Origin: Ricinus communis
Lineage: Eukaryota; Streptophyta; Magnoliopsida; Malpighiales; Euphorbiaceae
Reading direction: 5' to 3'
Assembly (NCBI RefSeq): GCF_019578655.1
Contig: NC_063265.1
Coordinates: 6,420,501 to 6,484,500 of the forward strand
DNA length: 64,000 bases
Part shown: piece after piece, positions 48,305-60,830 of the stretch
How the letters are laid out: every line of letters begins with the position of its first letter
Numbering within the stretch: the first letter of the stretch is position 1
The notes under the pieces: generated by a model
What the model was told of the DNA's origin: nothing
The model's input: the letters and a program-made list of their open reading frames with translations, nothing else
Databases searched by the model: none
Translations under genes and position numbers: made by a program

Positions 48305-51300
48305 ATGGCGAGAAATTATAGCGATTCAAGTGACGACGACCGGAGTAGGCATCATCGTTATGAACGAAACAGTGAGCATAGGCACAGGGACGATAATAAA
48401 GACAGGGATAGAGAGGAACGGAAGGCGGTTAAAGAAAGTTCTGATGAAGAAGGAGAGCTTGTAGAGAGAGAAAGAGGCGGCGGCCGGCGAGATAGAGAGA
48501 GAAATAATGAACGTAGGGATAGGGATAGAGATAGAGATAGAGATAGAGTTGATGAGTATAAGCGGAGTTCTGATGATGATGATGATAATAAAGAGAAAAG
48601 AGAGAGAGGAGAAAGAGAGAGAAAGAGGAGGGACGAAAATGGGCATGGAAAGCGAGAAATTGAGGATAGAAATAGGTACAGACAACCTGATGAGAGGAAA
48701 TCAGGGCGAGATAGGGATAGAGTTGATGACAGACACAGAAGCCATAGAAATAGAGAAAATGTTGGCGAGTATGAGAGGCATAAGGAGAAGAAGAAGAATA
48801 ATGAACAGATAGAGGATAGTAGAAAAGAAGTCGAAGAGGTAAAACTTCGGAAAACAACGTTAGAAGGAGGGAATTTGAATGCTGAAACTCCTAATTTGGG
48901 TAAGAGTGGAGGTGTTTATATTCCTCCTTTTAAGTTGGCTAGAATGATGAAAGAAATAGAAGATAAAAGTAGTACTGAGTATCAAAGATTGACGTGGGAT
49001 GCTCTCCGGAAGAGTATCAATGGCCTTGTGAATAAGGTCAATGCTACAAATATTAAAAATATTATTCCCGAATTGTTCTCTGAGAATCTTATTCGAGGAA
49101 GGGGTTTATTTTGTCGATCCTGTATGAAGTCTCAAATGGCTTCTCCAGGATTTACTCCTGTGTTTGCTGCTCTGGTAGCTGTTGTCAACACTAAATTTCC
49201 TGAAGTGGGTGATCTTTTGTTGAGGAGGATAGTATTGCAGCTCAAGAGAGCATATAAACGGAATGACAAGGTGTGCACATAAATCTATTTTACTACATCT
49301 GGGTTATGTTTATTTTAGGAAAATTTATTTAAATTAAATTGCTTATGTTCTGGATAAATTTCTTTTCTTTGTTGTATTTACAGCCTCAATTGCTAGCAGC
49401 TGTTAAATTTATCGCACATTTGGTGAACCAGCAAGTGGCTCATGAGATTATTGCTTTAGAGCTACTTGCTGTTTTGCTGGAGAATCCCACAGATGATAGT
49501 GTTGAGGTAGCTGTGGGTTTTGTTACAGAGTGTGGATCTATACTTCAGGATGTGTCACCAAAAGGCTTGGATGGTGAGAATGCGATTCTAAGTATATGTG
49601 ATTTGTCAGCAATTATGGTGATAGTTGTGACATTTATTTTATGCTGTTAGTTTGAATTTTTTTGTGCTTCGTGAAATTAGTAGTTTTCTTGTTAATATTG
49701 ATTTTTTGATCATATGCACTTGCTATTGGGTTGGTTTTCTTTTAATTGCTTAATTTGCTGGGATGTTCAGATAATTGCTTGCATAGGATAGTGGCTCGTC
49801 TCTGTTCATGAATATAATGGAGGAACTAACTTTGTTGTCTTCTTTTGACGATTTTCCTTTTTCTGTAGTGTAAGTTTATGTAAAGGGTGCAAGCAGTGTC
49901 TCTAGAACTGATATCACTGGTATAACTGTGGCTACTATAAAACCATGTTATCAAGCTCAGTTAGATTTGTTCTGCAAAATTTCTTACCGATTCAGCAGAA
50001 ATGAATAATTTAAGTGTTATTCCTGGAATAGGAATTGATGTAGATGTAGTGGAATCATATTGAACCTATGCATCATAGTTGCTATCATGGTTAATAAACA
50101 AGCATCGTTTTTATTAGGAAAAAAGCTTTATACCCTCAGGAGAAAGGTTTTTTACTCTTGGATATAGCACACAGTGGCCAGTGGCCTTCCGTTGGCTGTC
50201 TGGACTAGTGGTGAATTGTGTCTGGATACTATAAAACCATTTTATCATGCACAGTTAGATTTATTATTCTGCAAAGATATCTTACAGATTCAGCAAAAGT
50301 TATTACTTTAATTATTATTCCTGGAATAGGGATTGATGTAGATGTAGTGGAATCATATTGAACCTATGCATCATTGTTGCTCTCATGGTTAAATAAAAGC
50401 ACCATTTTTATTAGGAGAAAAGCTTTTATACTCTCAGAAAGAAAGGATTGTCTTTACTCTTGGATATAGGACAGAGTGGCCAGTGGCCTTCTGTTGGCTG
50501 TCTGAACTACTGTGAATTGTGTTATGGTGAGAATTTTGTTGCTCTTCAATTAAAAATTTAGAACTTCACGTATCTGCAGGTATTTGGATGTTTATTTTTC
50601 TTTTAGAAATAAGGAAAAAGCTTGGTGGCTTGATTGCATATTGTCTATTTACTGCCTTCAAATTTCTTTTTCTCTTGGTGAATGGATTTGTAAATGGTGT
50701 TCCTTTTTGAGAAAGTTACTTTATAGAAAATGCAGTTTATTTATGCATTTTTTCTATTCTCGAGCTCTCCTTTTAATATGGTTGTTGTGGCTTCTGGATT
50801 TTGCAGGTGCTTTTGAGCGATTTCGTGGGATTCTTCATGAAGGAGAGATTGACAAGCGAGTGCAGTTTTTAATTGAGGGCCTCTTTGCAATTAGAAAAGC
50901 CAAATTTCAGGTGCGCCCTTTTTGCTTCTTTTTTTAGATTGTGTGATGTTCTACATATGGCAAACAGTAGCATAAATAACTCTTTTGTTTTGATGTATGC
51001 ATTTGCAGGGGTACCCTGCTGTTCGTCCAGAACTGGACCTTGTAGAGCAGGAGGACCAGCTGACACATGAGATATCGCTCCAAGAGGACATAGATCCTGA
51101 GATCACCCTTGGTATGCCTTAGAACATGGACTCACATGTAGCGCCCTGATTAAGTACCTTGCTATATATGGTTGTGAGAGTATTCTGTTGTTTTCCTTCA
51201 GATATTTTTAAACCAGATCCTGATTTCCTTGAGAATGAGAAGCGATATGAAGAATTGAAGAAAAGCATCCTTGGTGAGGAGTCTGAGGATGAAGAAGTTT

Positions 51301-52186
51301 CTGATGCTGCTTCAGGTGATGAGGATGAGGATGATGATGAAGAATCTGAGGAAGAAGATGAAGAGCAGATGCAAATAAAAGATGAGACTGAAACTAACCT
51401 TATCAATTTACGCAGAACAATTTATTTAACCATCATGTCCAGTGTAGATTTTGAGGAGGCAGGGCACAAATTATTGAAAATTAAACTTGAGCCAGGACAA
51501 GAGGTAAGCAATGGAGAGGTTCTTTCTACATGCTGCTATATATTAATTATTTATGTAGTTGGAATATGTCCTTTTAGTATTCAATAGAAAAAAGCAATTT
51601 AAGCAACAGAATGTCAAACTGCTGTAGCCAGATCTTCCTTTTGCTCCTGTAGCAAATTATTAAGGTGTGGTTTAAGGCTATATGGATCAATAGCCTGTAT
51701 GAAGTAAGCATTAAGATTTGTTCCAGTTGAAGAAAAAGATCATGAAAGTCTTTCCCAACTTCTTAGTGATAGAGAAATTTTTAAATAGACTCAGCCTACC
51801 ACGTCATCCATAGACAAAACCAATTGCATAGTGAAATGTGGCATTATTTATCAGTTGTTGAATTTGCATTTTTTGGCTTTTTATCACAAGTGGCTAATGG
51901 TAATAAACAAATCAATTAATGCAAATACAATTACTAATAAATAAGCCATTGTCATTATACAATTAGTTTGGTATATGGATGACGAGGTAGATTAAAAATT
52001 TCAATTTGGTGATAAGTCAAGAGAAAGAATAAATACATAGGGCATTGAGGTCTTGCCAAACAATGTACAGTTATGTCAATCATTTTAAAAGAAAATTAGT
52101 AAAACAAATGGCTATGATAGCTTGTACTTTACAAGTTGCTATCTAGTATATTAAAAGCCAACCTGTTTTGGTAATTCATCTCTTAT

Positions 52187-52228
<42 letters not shown>

Positions 52229-54652
52229 TCCTTTCTTGCATGATTCTTCTATTCCTTTTAACTTGACACAGTGACACTTTCTTGTCTTTAAAGTAAGTAC
52301 CCTGCGAGCCCCGTGATACATTTTTAATTTTTTTGGTATACCTCAAAGCAACTGTGGAGAGTGCTAGGGCTGCCATCCGAAGATATTCAGCCTAAGGACA
52401 CCACATCTAAACAAATTATGCACTAACTCAATGGCATTTATCAGCGCATATCATTTATTGATTAGGATATACCTTCTCTTAGAGAAGATTATTGAGGCTG
52501 AAAATCCTTCTGAATGTAAGCTTTGCCAGCTAATATGCAACTTTGGAAGGAGCACAATATTATTAAATTGCCTTCTCTACCTTTCTCATTGTAGAGTCAA
52601 GAACGAAAAATAATTTATTTGATAAATATTTCTGTCTCTATACCACTCATGTAGAATTTTGTGTTTTCTTTGCATTTTACTGCACAACTTTCTTCCTGCT
52701 CAGACTCTTACTTTTGCCTTTCCTTTTATTTCGGTTGGGGGTGGTTTCTAGCATATTTTATTTCGATGAATAGATTTTGAAGTATCATTTTTAGCTTTAT
52801 AATTATGTTATATTGGACTTTGCTTAAACTACTTGGGCTCTTACTGTTTTGTTTAATTGGTCTATGTAGATGGAACTATGTGTCATGCTTTTGGAATGCT
52901 GCAGTCAGGAGAGAACATACCTGCGTTACTATGGTCTTTTGGGTCAGAGATTTTGCATGATTAACAAAGTCTACCAGGAAAATTTTGATAAGTGCTTTGT
53001 TCAGCAGTATTCCATGATTCATCGACTGGAGACAAATAAGTTGCGTAATGTGGCAAAGTTTTTTGCACATTTACTTGGAACAGATGCTCTGCCTTGGCAT
53101 GTGTTAGCTTATATCCGCTTAACTGAAGAGGATACCACTTCTTCTTCTCGCATTTTTATCAAGATTCTCTTCCAGGTAATTGAAATGGTCTATCCTTACA
53201 TATTTATTTTCTTTTCCTAAGGTCTTACCATATGTAATATTCCTGAAGTAGCTTTTTCATAGGAGATGGGTTAATGTATGTGGCTTTAACCAAGTTGCTC
53301 TGTTACCATTTTGGCTATGAAATTATAATCATATCTGTGAAATTAAATTATTTGTGTACGATAAGTGTGAATGACTGGATAGGTAAAAACAGTTCCAATT
53401 TTTAGAGTGGGATGTTTGAAACTTCTTTTGAAAGTAGAAAGTAGGATATAAATGAACATGTAGCTGTAGAGAGGACGCATGAGGCAACAGAATGTAAGAT
53501 TGAGGTGTCTGTGCAGCCCAATAGAGTAGAAATTGGTTAGACAGATGCTTAGGAAAATTAAAAGAATGAAAATCTTAATAGTGAGTCTGAAAACCTTCTG
53601 TGCACAGTGCAGGATCTCTTTTAATTACTATCTCCATCGGAGAAACTAAGTTTTACCACCTAAGTGGCTGCATTAAAATTGTCATTTTAATTTCTTAGGA
53701 TTTTGTATCATTTTTTCCAGCGGTTAAATTGCAATTATATTTTCAATCTATTAAATTTAGATTAGGGGAAAGAAGCTCATGAAAAAGTGTCCTTGAAGAA
53801 ATGATGAGATAAGAAGCCACAACCATGGCATCTCTAACCTCTAGTCTGTAAAAAAAGATGCTAAGTGAGTTTGGTGTGCACAAGTTTTTCATTGTTCCTG
53901 TTCTTGATATTCGAATAAACATGAATCACGCGATTTGCTTTTAAACATACATAATTTGAATTATTGGTAAATATGTTGCTTTAGAAAACTGCAAGGAGAA
54001 GCAAGCCATGTCGCTTTCTATATAGGTAATGCAAATATTTGGGAAGGTTGGGCAATTCACATATGTGAAACAAATGTCTAAGAGGAAAATTTGCTTTAGT
54101 GGAAACCTAATGGTCAACTTTATTTTGCTGCAGGAGTTGTCAGAGCATCTTGGCATCCGTACCTTGAATGAGCGCCTTACAGACCCGAATATGCAAGACT
54201 CATTTGAATCAATTTTCCCAAGAGATAATCCTAAGAATACGCGCTTTTCCATTAACTTCTTTACATCCATTGGGCTTGGTGGCATCACTGAAAATTTGCG
54301 CGAGTACTTGAAGAATATGCCACGGCTTATCATGCAACAGCAAAAACCTGTGTCTGTATCTGAGTCTGAATCAGATGATGAATCTGGAAGTTCTAGTTCA
54401 TCTGACTCGGAGTCCGCTAGCTCTGGATCAGAAACAGAGTCGGATTCATCAAGTTCTGATGAAGATGAAAGACGCAGGAAGCGAAGTAGAAGTGATAGGG
54501 ATGAAAGAAGCAAGAAGCAAAGTAAAGGAAGCCATAGGGATGAAAGAAGCAAGAACCAAAGTAAAGGAAGCCATAGGGATGAAAGAAGCAAGAACCAAAG
54601 TAGGAGAAGTGATAGGGATGAGCGAAGCAGGAAACAAAGCAGGAGGGATTGA
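48305..54652 (+). CDS. CWC22: Pre-mRNA-splicing factor CWC22 homologue
   Basis: Seven coding exons: 48305-49270, 49384-49573, 50807-50910, 51009-51111, 51202-51503, 52870-53175 and 54134-54652. All have GT-AG borders and consistent phase, giving about 829 residues. CWC22 is a spliceosomal protein that binds eIF4A3 and places the exon junction complex. The N-terminal ~200 residues are Arg/Asp/Glu-rich (RDRDRDRDR, encoded by repeated GATAGG). The MIF4G domain starts after [15 protein letters not shown] (residue ~201) and runs to about 415. An acidic linker (about 478-510, [16 protein letters not shown]) precedes the MA3 domain (about 515-640, [12 protein letters not shown] onward). The C-terminus is Ser/acidic, then carries four 13-residue repeats ([13 protein letters not shown] type). 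The 5' leader has TAGGGTTT motifs (about 48138 and 48213) common in housekeeping promoters. A further intron in the 3' UTR (about 54671-54993) is possible. Confidence 0.93.
49934..50521 (+). repeat. Tandem duplication inside CWC22 intron 2
   Basis: Two diverged copies of a ~294-bp unit lie at 49934-50220 and 50228-50521. Shared phrases in the same order include ACTATAAAACCAT, GATGTAGATGTAGTGGAATC, ATATTGAACCTATGCATCAT, CAGTGGCCAGTGGCCTTC and GTTGGCTGTCTG. They are noncoding, and both are removed with the intron. Confidence 0.88.
52191..52223. repeat. (GA)n microsatellite in CWC22 intron 5
   Basis: A perfect GA run of about 16 units in the 1366-nt intron 5. Confidence 0.95.
54488..54649 (+). 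repeat. 39-bp coding minisatellite at the CWC22 C-terminus
   Basis: Four tandem units of about 39 bp (AGTGATAGGGATGAAAGAAG... and variants) encode 13-residue Arg/Ser/Lys-rich repeats. The inner units are almost identical, so copy number is likely to vary between individuals. Confidence 0.88.
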
Positions 54653-56407
54653 GAAGACATCTATTGCAAGGTAAAAGAAAAACTCAAGCTTTTGGATCCA
54701 TTAGATCTCTATTAGAAGCAATCATGTGAGAATGGAAGCATTTCTGTCCAAACATTTTCACATTAGAAACTTCTTTCTCTTTTAGACGCTTCAGATGTAT
54801 TTCATTTTGTCAATTGATTGACAGTCCTGAACTTGGTGCTGTGTTATAATATTTAGCAAAAATCCTCAATTTGGTTAAGAAATTGTGATTAGACTACAGC
54901 AGCTATTTCTGTATGTATACTAATTCATAGAAATAGTTACTCTTTGTTTGAAAATATAATCTGACTCGTGATTTCACGACTGTTTCTCCCAGGGTTGTGG
55001 AAATTTCAAGGCATGTCTTGGAAATGGAGGATTTTTATTAGAGTGCTGTTTGAAGTCACTGCGGCCATTGGCTGTGGTAATTAGCGGCTAAGAATACTGA
55101 TGTGGAGTAACAAGTACTTTGAAGGATATCGAATCTGGTCTGAGTGTCCTTTACCCTGAGGACCGTGTTCATTGGTTTGTATTTCAGCTGCAGCAACATC
55201 AGAACGAGGAAGGTGTTTCAATATGTTCAAGTGCTTTATGATGTACCCATCTATGTGGATTATTCTATTTATTCTATCCTCTCCCTGGGCATGTTGCTTT
55301 AAATCGACCATTGTAGTTCAAGTCGGGTGTTTTGGGGTGAACCAAGTGAGGCTGAAAACATGGTTGTCAGCATATTTCTGTCCAATCCTTCTTAGTATCT
55401 TATAGGTAGAAATTCTGAATGACAAGTCTTAGGCAAGTCAAGTTTGTTCTTTTGTTTGTTGTTTAATCTGAGTTCTTAGCAGAAGTGTGGCAAAAAAATA
55501 TTTGATCTGGTTCAGACTCTTGTCACATCAATTTGTAATATTAGAGCTTGTGCTATTTTAATAACTGATCCGGATCTTTGAAATGCATAAGAGACTATGG
55601 CTTTAACTTCGGCTTGCATTGTGACTAAAGGTGGGGAATGGAAAGACGTATTGAGTAAATATAAGAGGTGAAAATAAGGGATTATGGCTGGTGTAAGAAA
55701 TAGCAAAGAGGCCCTGGCCGGTTTGACCAAGACCAATGAACTTATATGTAAAATTGTTTTAAGTTAACTTCTTAAAAATATCTTAAAATTAATAAAAATA
55801 TTATTTTACTGTCATAATTTTTTTTAAAAAAATATTATTTTTCTAGTTTTTTAAATTCATATTGTGTTTATTTTTCGGTTATCTTTTGATTTTTTTTAGT
55901 TTTTTTCAGTTATTTTTTTATTGTTTTATTTAAAAATAATCAAAAAAAATTTAATTAAAACTGTAAATAAAAAAAGAATCTAAATTCTTGATGTTTTAAT
56001 ACAGTAAAATTAGAAAAATACTGTATATTTGATAAAAAAAAGGATAAATCTGATATTTTTTTCTTATTCTAATTGGGGTCTTCTTGCCTACCATGAAGCA
56101 CAAGTTCTCTTTTTTTTTTTTTTTTTTTTTTTTCTATTATTGTTTTCATGAGATATATATAAAGACAATAAATCTTTATCACTATTGGCGAATGGTAGGA
56201 TGTCTATAATTTTAACAAATATTTTGTTAAAGCATAATTAGCCATTTCAACTTTCTTTCAAAATGCAATCTTTTCTATTTTCAAGTTTTTGGTAAAACCG
56301 AAAAGTAGGTTATTCGGCCCTCACACGGTAATAAGCATACTAGTCTCAGATTTGATTGGGCCAGCCAAGCCTAGCCAAGCCGGCAAACTGGACTAGTTAG
56401 AGAAGCA
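54653..56407. other. CWC22 3' region and AT-rich spacer
   Basis: 54653-55450 is probably transcribed 3' UTR. A donor-like GGTAAAAG at about 54671 and an acceptor-like CTCCCAG at about 54993 could define a 3' UTR intron starting fewer than 50 nt after the stop, too close to trigger decay in the usual model. A poly(T) run lies at about 56110-56135. No other gene was seen. Confidence 0.4.
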
Positions 56408-56416
56408 CATTAGTTA

Positions 56417-57383
56417 GGCAAAAGGTACAATTTAGCCCCTAAGCAAATTGGGGAAGAACAATTAAAACCTTATCCTATATTTTGTCTCAAGTTGACCCTT
56501 TACCTCTTAAAAAAGGTCCAATTAATGCCAAATTGCTAATGGTGTTAATATTTATATTAAAGCGATATATTTTTAAAATCCAAGCAAATGATGTAATGAC
56601 ATTTGGCTCTCTACAAATTCAAACCCAAATTTTAACAAAAATCAAATAAACTAACAATATCTACATACATTACCTAAGACTTTAGACAAAAACATCAAAC
56701 CTAGAATTTAAAAAGAAAAAGAAAACATCAAACTCAAACTAATAATATTTGCAAGTGTTTATAGCCGGCGTGTTTGGAGACATCTGTAGCGTTCAACAGA
56801 GAAAATCGATTTGACACTTTTGTGGCTTTCGACGTCTATGACACTTCAGTTTTGAGATGGCTATATGTTAGAAAAACTATTTGATTCTTGAGATGGCTAT
56901 TAACCAGTTTGAGATGGGCAACACTGATTTGAGATGGTTGCTCGTTGTTGTTCAATTTCCGTTTGTTCGCTTGGCATTCTTGTCATCACAATGAGGTTGC
57001 TCCTCGTTCATTATCCATCATTTTCCATGAACTTGTTTGATTGAATAATGGTAAAGAAAAAATGAATTTGCGATTAGAGGAATATCTAGAAAAAGAAGAA
57101 GAAATTAAAAGAATAAATAGAAAAAGTGATTTTTTTATTCATTTAGTTTACTATTTTTATCTTTTTATTTTTTCTAATAAAGAGCAAAATATAGCATTTA
57201 CATGTCGTCTTATTATTGTTAATATTTTTAAGTAGATCTACTATTAATTATGATTCTAACTGTGTTAGAATTGGGTTTAATTAGACTTTTTTAAAAGCTA
57301 AAGGGTCTATTTGAGAAGTTTTAAAGTATGAGGTTTTAATTGTACTTTCTTAATCTCTTTAGGGGCTAAATTGTACTTTTGCC
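56417..57383. mobile_element. MULE-derived MITE (967 bp), similar ends to the 47.3-kb element
   Basis: The left end is GGCAAAAGGTACAATTTAGC and the right end, inverted, GGCAAAAGTACAATTTAGCC. Similarity continues for about 50 bp, to ACAATTAAAACC. Flanking 9-mers are CATTAGTTA (56408-56416) and CATTAGTTG (57384-57392), one mismatch apart, again a Mutator-type duplication size. The interior is AT-rich. The small open frame at 57041-57235 does not look like a protein. Confidence 0.82.
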
Positions 57384-57613
57384 CATTAGTTGCCTCCTTT
57401 GTAAACATGGTCTTTCCCGAGTCTGCTGAATCGAAAAAGGCATGTATGTCTATACTAATCCATACGTATATTGATTATCCATTGAAAACCGATAGACCCA
57501 GTTCTCATTATTAAAGCATTAAGCAAACAAAGGCAGGCAAGTAAAGTAGCATTATAAGGTTTCAAAGTAAAGTAGCATTCATAAGGTTTCACCAACTCCA
57601 ATTCTGAGATCCG

Positions 57614-59793
57614 ATGAAGAATTCAAGTTCGAAGAATGATGATTGGGAGGTTAGGCCAGGTGGCATGCTTGTCTAGATTATTATTATTTTTTCTGAAAAA
57701 AAATAAATTGTTACGGATGTTTATTGGTTTAGCGGTTCGTGTACTATTACCAGTATTGAGATTTCTTGAATCTACTATTTTAGTGTTAATGTGTTTTCAA
57801 TTATGCTTGTAATTTTAGTTTGTTTTGATATAATGACAAGTTAGTTGTTTTGTTTTGTTTCCTTTAAGCTTGATCAGAATAAGATTCAGTTTTTGAATTA
57901 TGGCCTTCTGTAAAAGAAAAACATCCTTAGCTTTGTTTCAGAAATCAGTTTTATTTTGATTACTTTTTGTTAAATAAAGAGTCCTTAAGATTGTTTTTCT
58001 CAACTTTGGGGCATTGTAAAATCAACGAGCTTTGGTGAGTTGCTAACACTTATGCTGCATCATATTAAGTTGTTTGTTTGGGATATGGTTTTACCTCTTG
58101 AAAAGGGTCTACTTTCTTCCAATTGTGGAAATTGCTATTTGTTGTTTTGTGCTTTAATATCAAAACTTCATTGTAAATTTCTGGTTTAGAAAATTCTGTA
58201 ACACTGTTCCTTTATTTGTGTAAATTATCGATTGTAAATATTCACAAGATATTTTGAACTTAAACAGCAAAAGAGAGAAAAAGAGGAGGACGGGAAGTAT
58301 TTGTGTGATAAGAAGTATGAGGAGATGAAGGAAAGGGAAGAGACTTCAAAGGCAGAGGCAAAGGATAGCGAAGGCATTTTAAAGAGGGAATTGAAGGATA
58401 GAGAGGAGATGTCAAAGGCATTTCAAGCTATTGCTCAAGTTAGAGACGAGGTTGATAAGCTCGCAGAAAGGGTGTGCCCATGTTTACTGCTGTGGAAAAC
58501 TAATCATCAAAGCCTTTTTTATGCTGTGGAGTGTTGACTCTAGTGTTCATTTTTTCTTCAGGTGTCTGCCTTAGAAGTGGCTGTGAATTGTGGGACCAAG
58601 GTCGCGAATGAGGAATTTGTTGTGCCATCAGAGTTACTGATGAGGCAATTGCTGAAATTGGATACTATTGAGGCTGAAGGAGAAGCAAAGATGCAGCGAA
58701 AGGCTGAGGTTAGTATTTTGTTCTGTGGGGATTGCATTTTATAATTTTTTTTCTTTGCATCTTTTCCAAGATAATTATAACGAGTTTTGGATCTTAGAAG
58801 TATTTGCAAGCATGGCTTGTATCTCCTACATTTGATATACAAGTGTTCCATTTAGAAAAGTGTAGTTATCAAATTATGGTTGCTGTGCCACCAAGATTGA
58901 GGGAAATGATTCTTTTTAGGACTAAAGGGGAGGTAGCTATTACTGGCCACTCTGGGTACAGCTCTGTAGGTATTTGTACTGAGCCATTGGAAGATCTTGT
59001 ATGCCAGGAAGCCAATATAGAGCCATTCCATGGACTTAGAACCTTCTCTTTCTTCTTTTTATGCCATGTAATGAGATGTGAGTGATATAATATAACCATT
59101 CAGTGGTAGATGTGATTCTTCTACAAATAACACATGTTCTAAATTTTCCTTTACGGGCTTTTATATAGTGCTTGAAAGCCTCCTTATCTCTTTTTCGATA
59201 TGAAGATGAACCTGGAAGCCTGAAATAAAACAGGACGAACTTTGCAATTCTTATTGGATAAATCTGTACTTATTTATTTCGTTTATTTCTTATTTTACTG
59301 CAAGCTAATATCCATACTATTATATTTCTTCTTTAAGTCTTGGAAACTACAGTTTCTTTTTGCTTCATTTCTAATGTTCCTGTGTTCTGTTTTCCTAACT
59401 TACCTCACTGTTCTAAGATTTTTTCAGATTATTCATAGTACCTTAATCTATCAATTCCTATGTTGGGATTACTTATATGTGCTGCTTACTTGGCTTTCTA
59501 CTTCTTTAGTTCTTCCGCTCATTTTTCTTGTTAAGATGCTTCTTCCCATCTCAAAAGATGAGAACTTTTAGACTTATGTGAATTATTTTAATGGTCTATG
59601 AATGCTGATCAATGCTCCTCTTTAACAGGTACGTCGTATCCAGAACTTCCATGAGGTGCTGGACGACTTAAAATCAAGTAATTCAAAGCCATTTGGCAAT
59701 AACAGTGATGCTGTGTCAGTGAGAACTGAATGGCTATCCATTGACTCCAGTGTAGAAAGCTCGAGTCCACCCCCAATCTCACCCTCAACCTGA
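57614..59793 (+). CDS. BAG-domain Hsp70 cochaperone-like gene lacking a visible ubiquitin-like domain
   Basis: Proposed exons are 57614-57670, 58268-58471, 58562-58708 and 59629-59793, all with GT-AG borders, for about 190 residues. Exon 1 (MKNSSSKNDDWEVRPGGML) matches the start of plant BAG1-4 proteins (WEMRPGGMLVQKR). The BAG domain follows in exons 2-4 (AIAQVRDEVDKLAERVSALE ... LLMRQLLKLDTIEAEGEAKMQRKAEVRRIQNFHEVLDDL). BAG domains bind the Hsp70 ATPase domain and promote nucleotide release. BAG1-4 normally have a ubiquitin-like domain between these parts. I find none in the 57671-58267 gap. Exon 1 meets an in-frame TAG (57674) if not spliced at the GT at 57671, so the exon 1 join is tentative. 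A charged insert (KEREETSKAEAKDSEGILKR) precedes the BAG helices. It may be a divergent functional gene or a domain-deleted pseudogene. Confidence 0.72.
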
Positions 59794-60274
59794 ATCACTT
59801 AGGATTGGGAAAGGTTTGATTAGGTACCTGTTTGACTATCATGGTCTATAAAGCTTAGTGTAGAATATATATTATTTGGAAACTGGAACTCATTATTATG
59901 TTTTTGTACCCCAATTTATTTTGAAATGGTTTCTTGGCTAGAAAATTTTACATCTTCAAATGCTTGAAAATCTATTGTTATCTTCTGGATTAACCCTTAC
60001 TCTTACAGACTCCAATATATTTTTGCATATGGTTTTATCTCAAAGTTGTACATTTGGATATCAGAGATTCGTAGATGATTGCTGCATTCTGTGTATTTTC
60101 CCTGTGACTTTAACCAGATAGGGCATAGGCTTCTTTTCCCAGAGCAGCAGCGTCTCCAACCTTTTGCTATTCTTCAGTCATCCACAAGGGCATCAACAAT
60201 CAATACGTTCTAATCTATGACAAAACCTGTTCCTTCCAATTTACAGGTTAGGCTTTTTGATTTGAACTCTCTTA
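59794..60274. other. 3' flank of the BAG gene
   Basis: Probable 3' UTR and spacer. No separate gene is recognised. Confidence 0.4.
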
Positions 60275-60282
60275 CCAGCAAT

Positions 60283-60488
60283 TAGAGCTGTAAATGAGCC
60301 AAATCTCTTGTGAACTATCTATCTGGAGCTTGACTCGGTAAAAGCTCGTTCGAGCTTATCAATAGAAGTTCGCTAGGGTTAACAAACTAAGCTCAAGCTT
60401 GTCAATATTCGGCTAGTTAGCTCGCGAGCTAGCTCATTTGCAAACTTATGAGCCTATTCGTGAGCTAACTCATTAATTAGATTGAGGA

Positions 60489-60528
<40 letters not shown>

Positions 60529-60822
60529 TAATGTGTTAAAATAATATTGTTTTTATTATATAATATAATTAATTTCTATTAAACACTAAATATTTAAAAT
60601 TAATCAATTCAACATGATAAAATAAATGGTATTGTTAAATAAATTAATAGAATTAAAATTCAAGTTAAGATTGATAAATAAGTTTTGAGTCAAGTTTGAA
60701 ATAAGTTCTGAGTTCAATTCAAATTTGTAATTATTGAATTCAAGCTTGATTCAAGTTCAATAGAAAATAGTAACGAGTTAAATTTAAATTTATTAAAGAG
60801 GTTTGGTTCGTTTATAGCCCTA
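60283..60822. mobile_element. hAT-like non-autonomous element (540 bp)
   Basis: The left end TAGAGCTGTAAATGAGCCAA is the imperfect inverse of the right end TTTGGTTCGTTTATAGCCCTA. Flanking 8-mers are CCAGCAAT and CCTGCACT, matching at six of eight bases, so this is an older insertion than the 9.9-kb element. Subterminal GAGCTCG/GCTCAAGCTTG repeats are typical. A long (AT)n run is at 60495-60528. Confidence 0.68.
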
Positions 60823-60830
60823 CCTGCACT

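Noticed and set aside
48326..48857. Minus-strand frames of 119 and 142 residues over CWC22 exon 1
   Set aside because: Low-complexity shadows of the Arg/Asp/Glu-rich coding repeats.
53941..54660. 239-residue minus-strand frame over the CWC22 last exon
   Set aside because: A Leu/Ser-rich antisense reading of the 39-bp repeat and Ser-acidic region.
58804..59085. 93-residue forward frame in the last BAG intron
   Set aside because: It lies between well-supported BAG exons and resembles no protein. It is most likely intron sequence or an old insertion.
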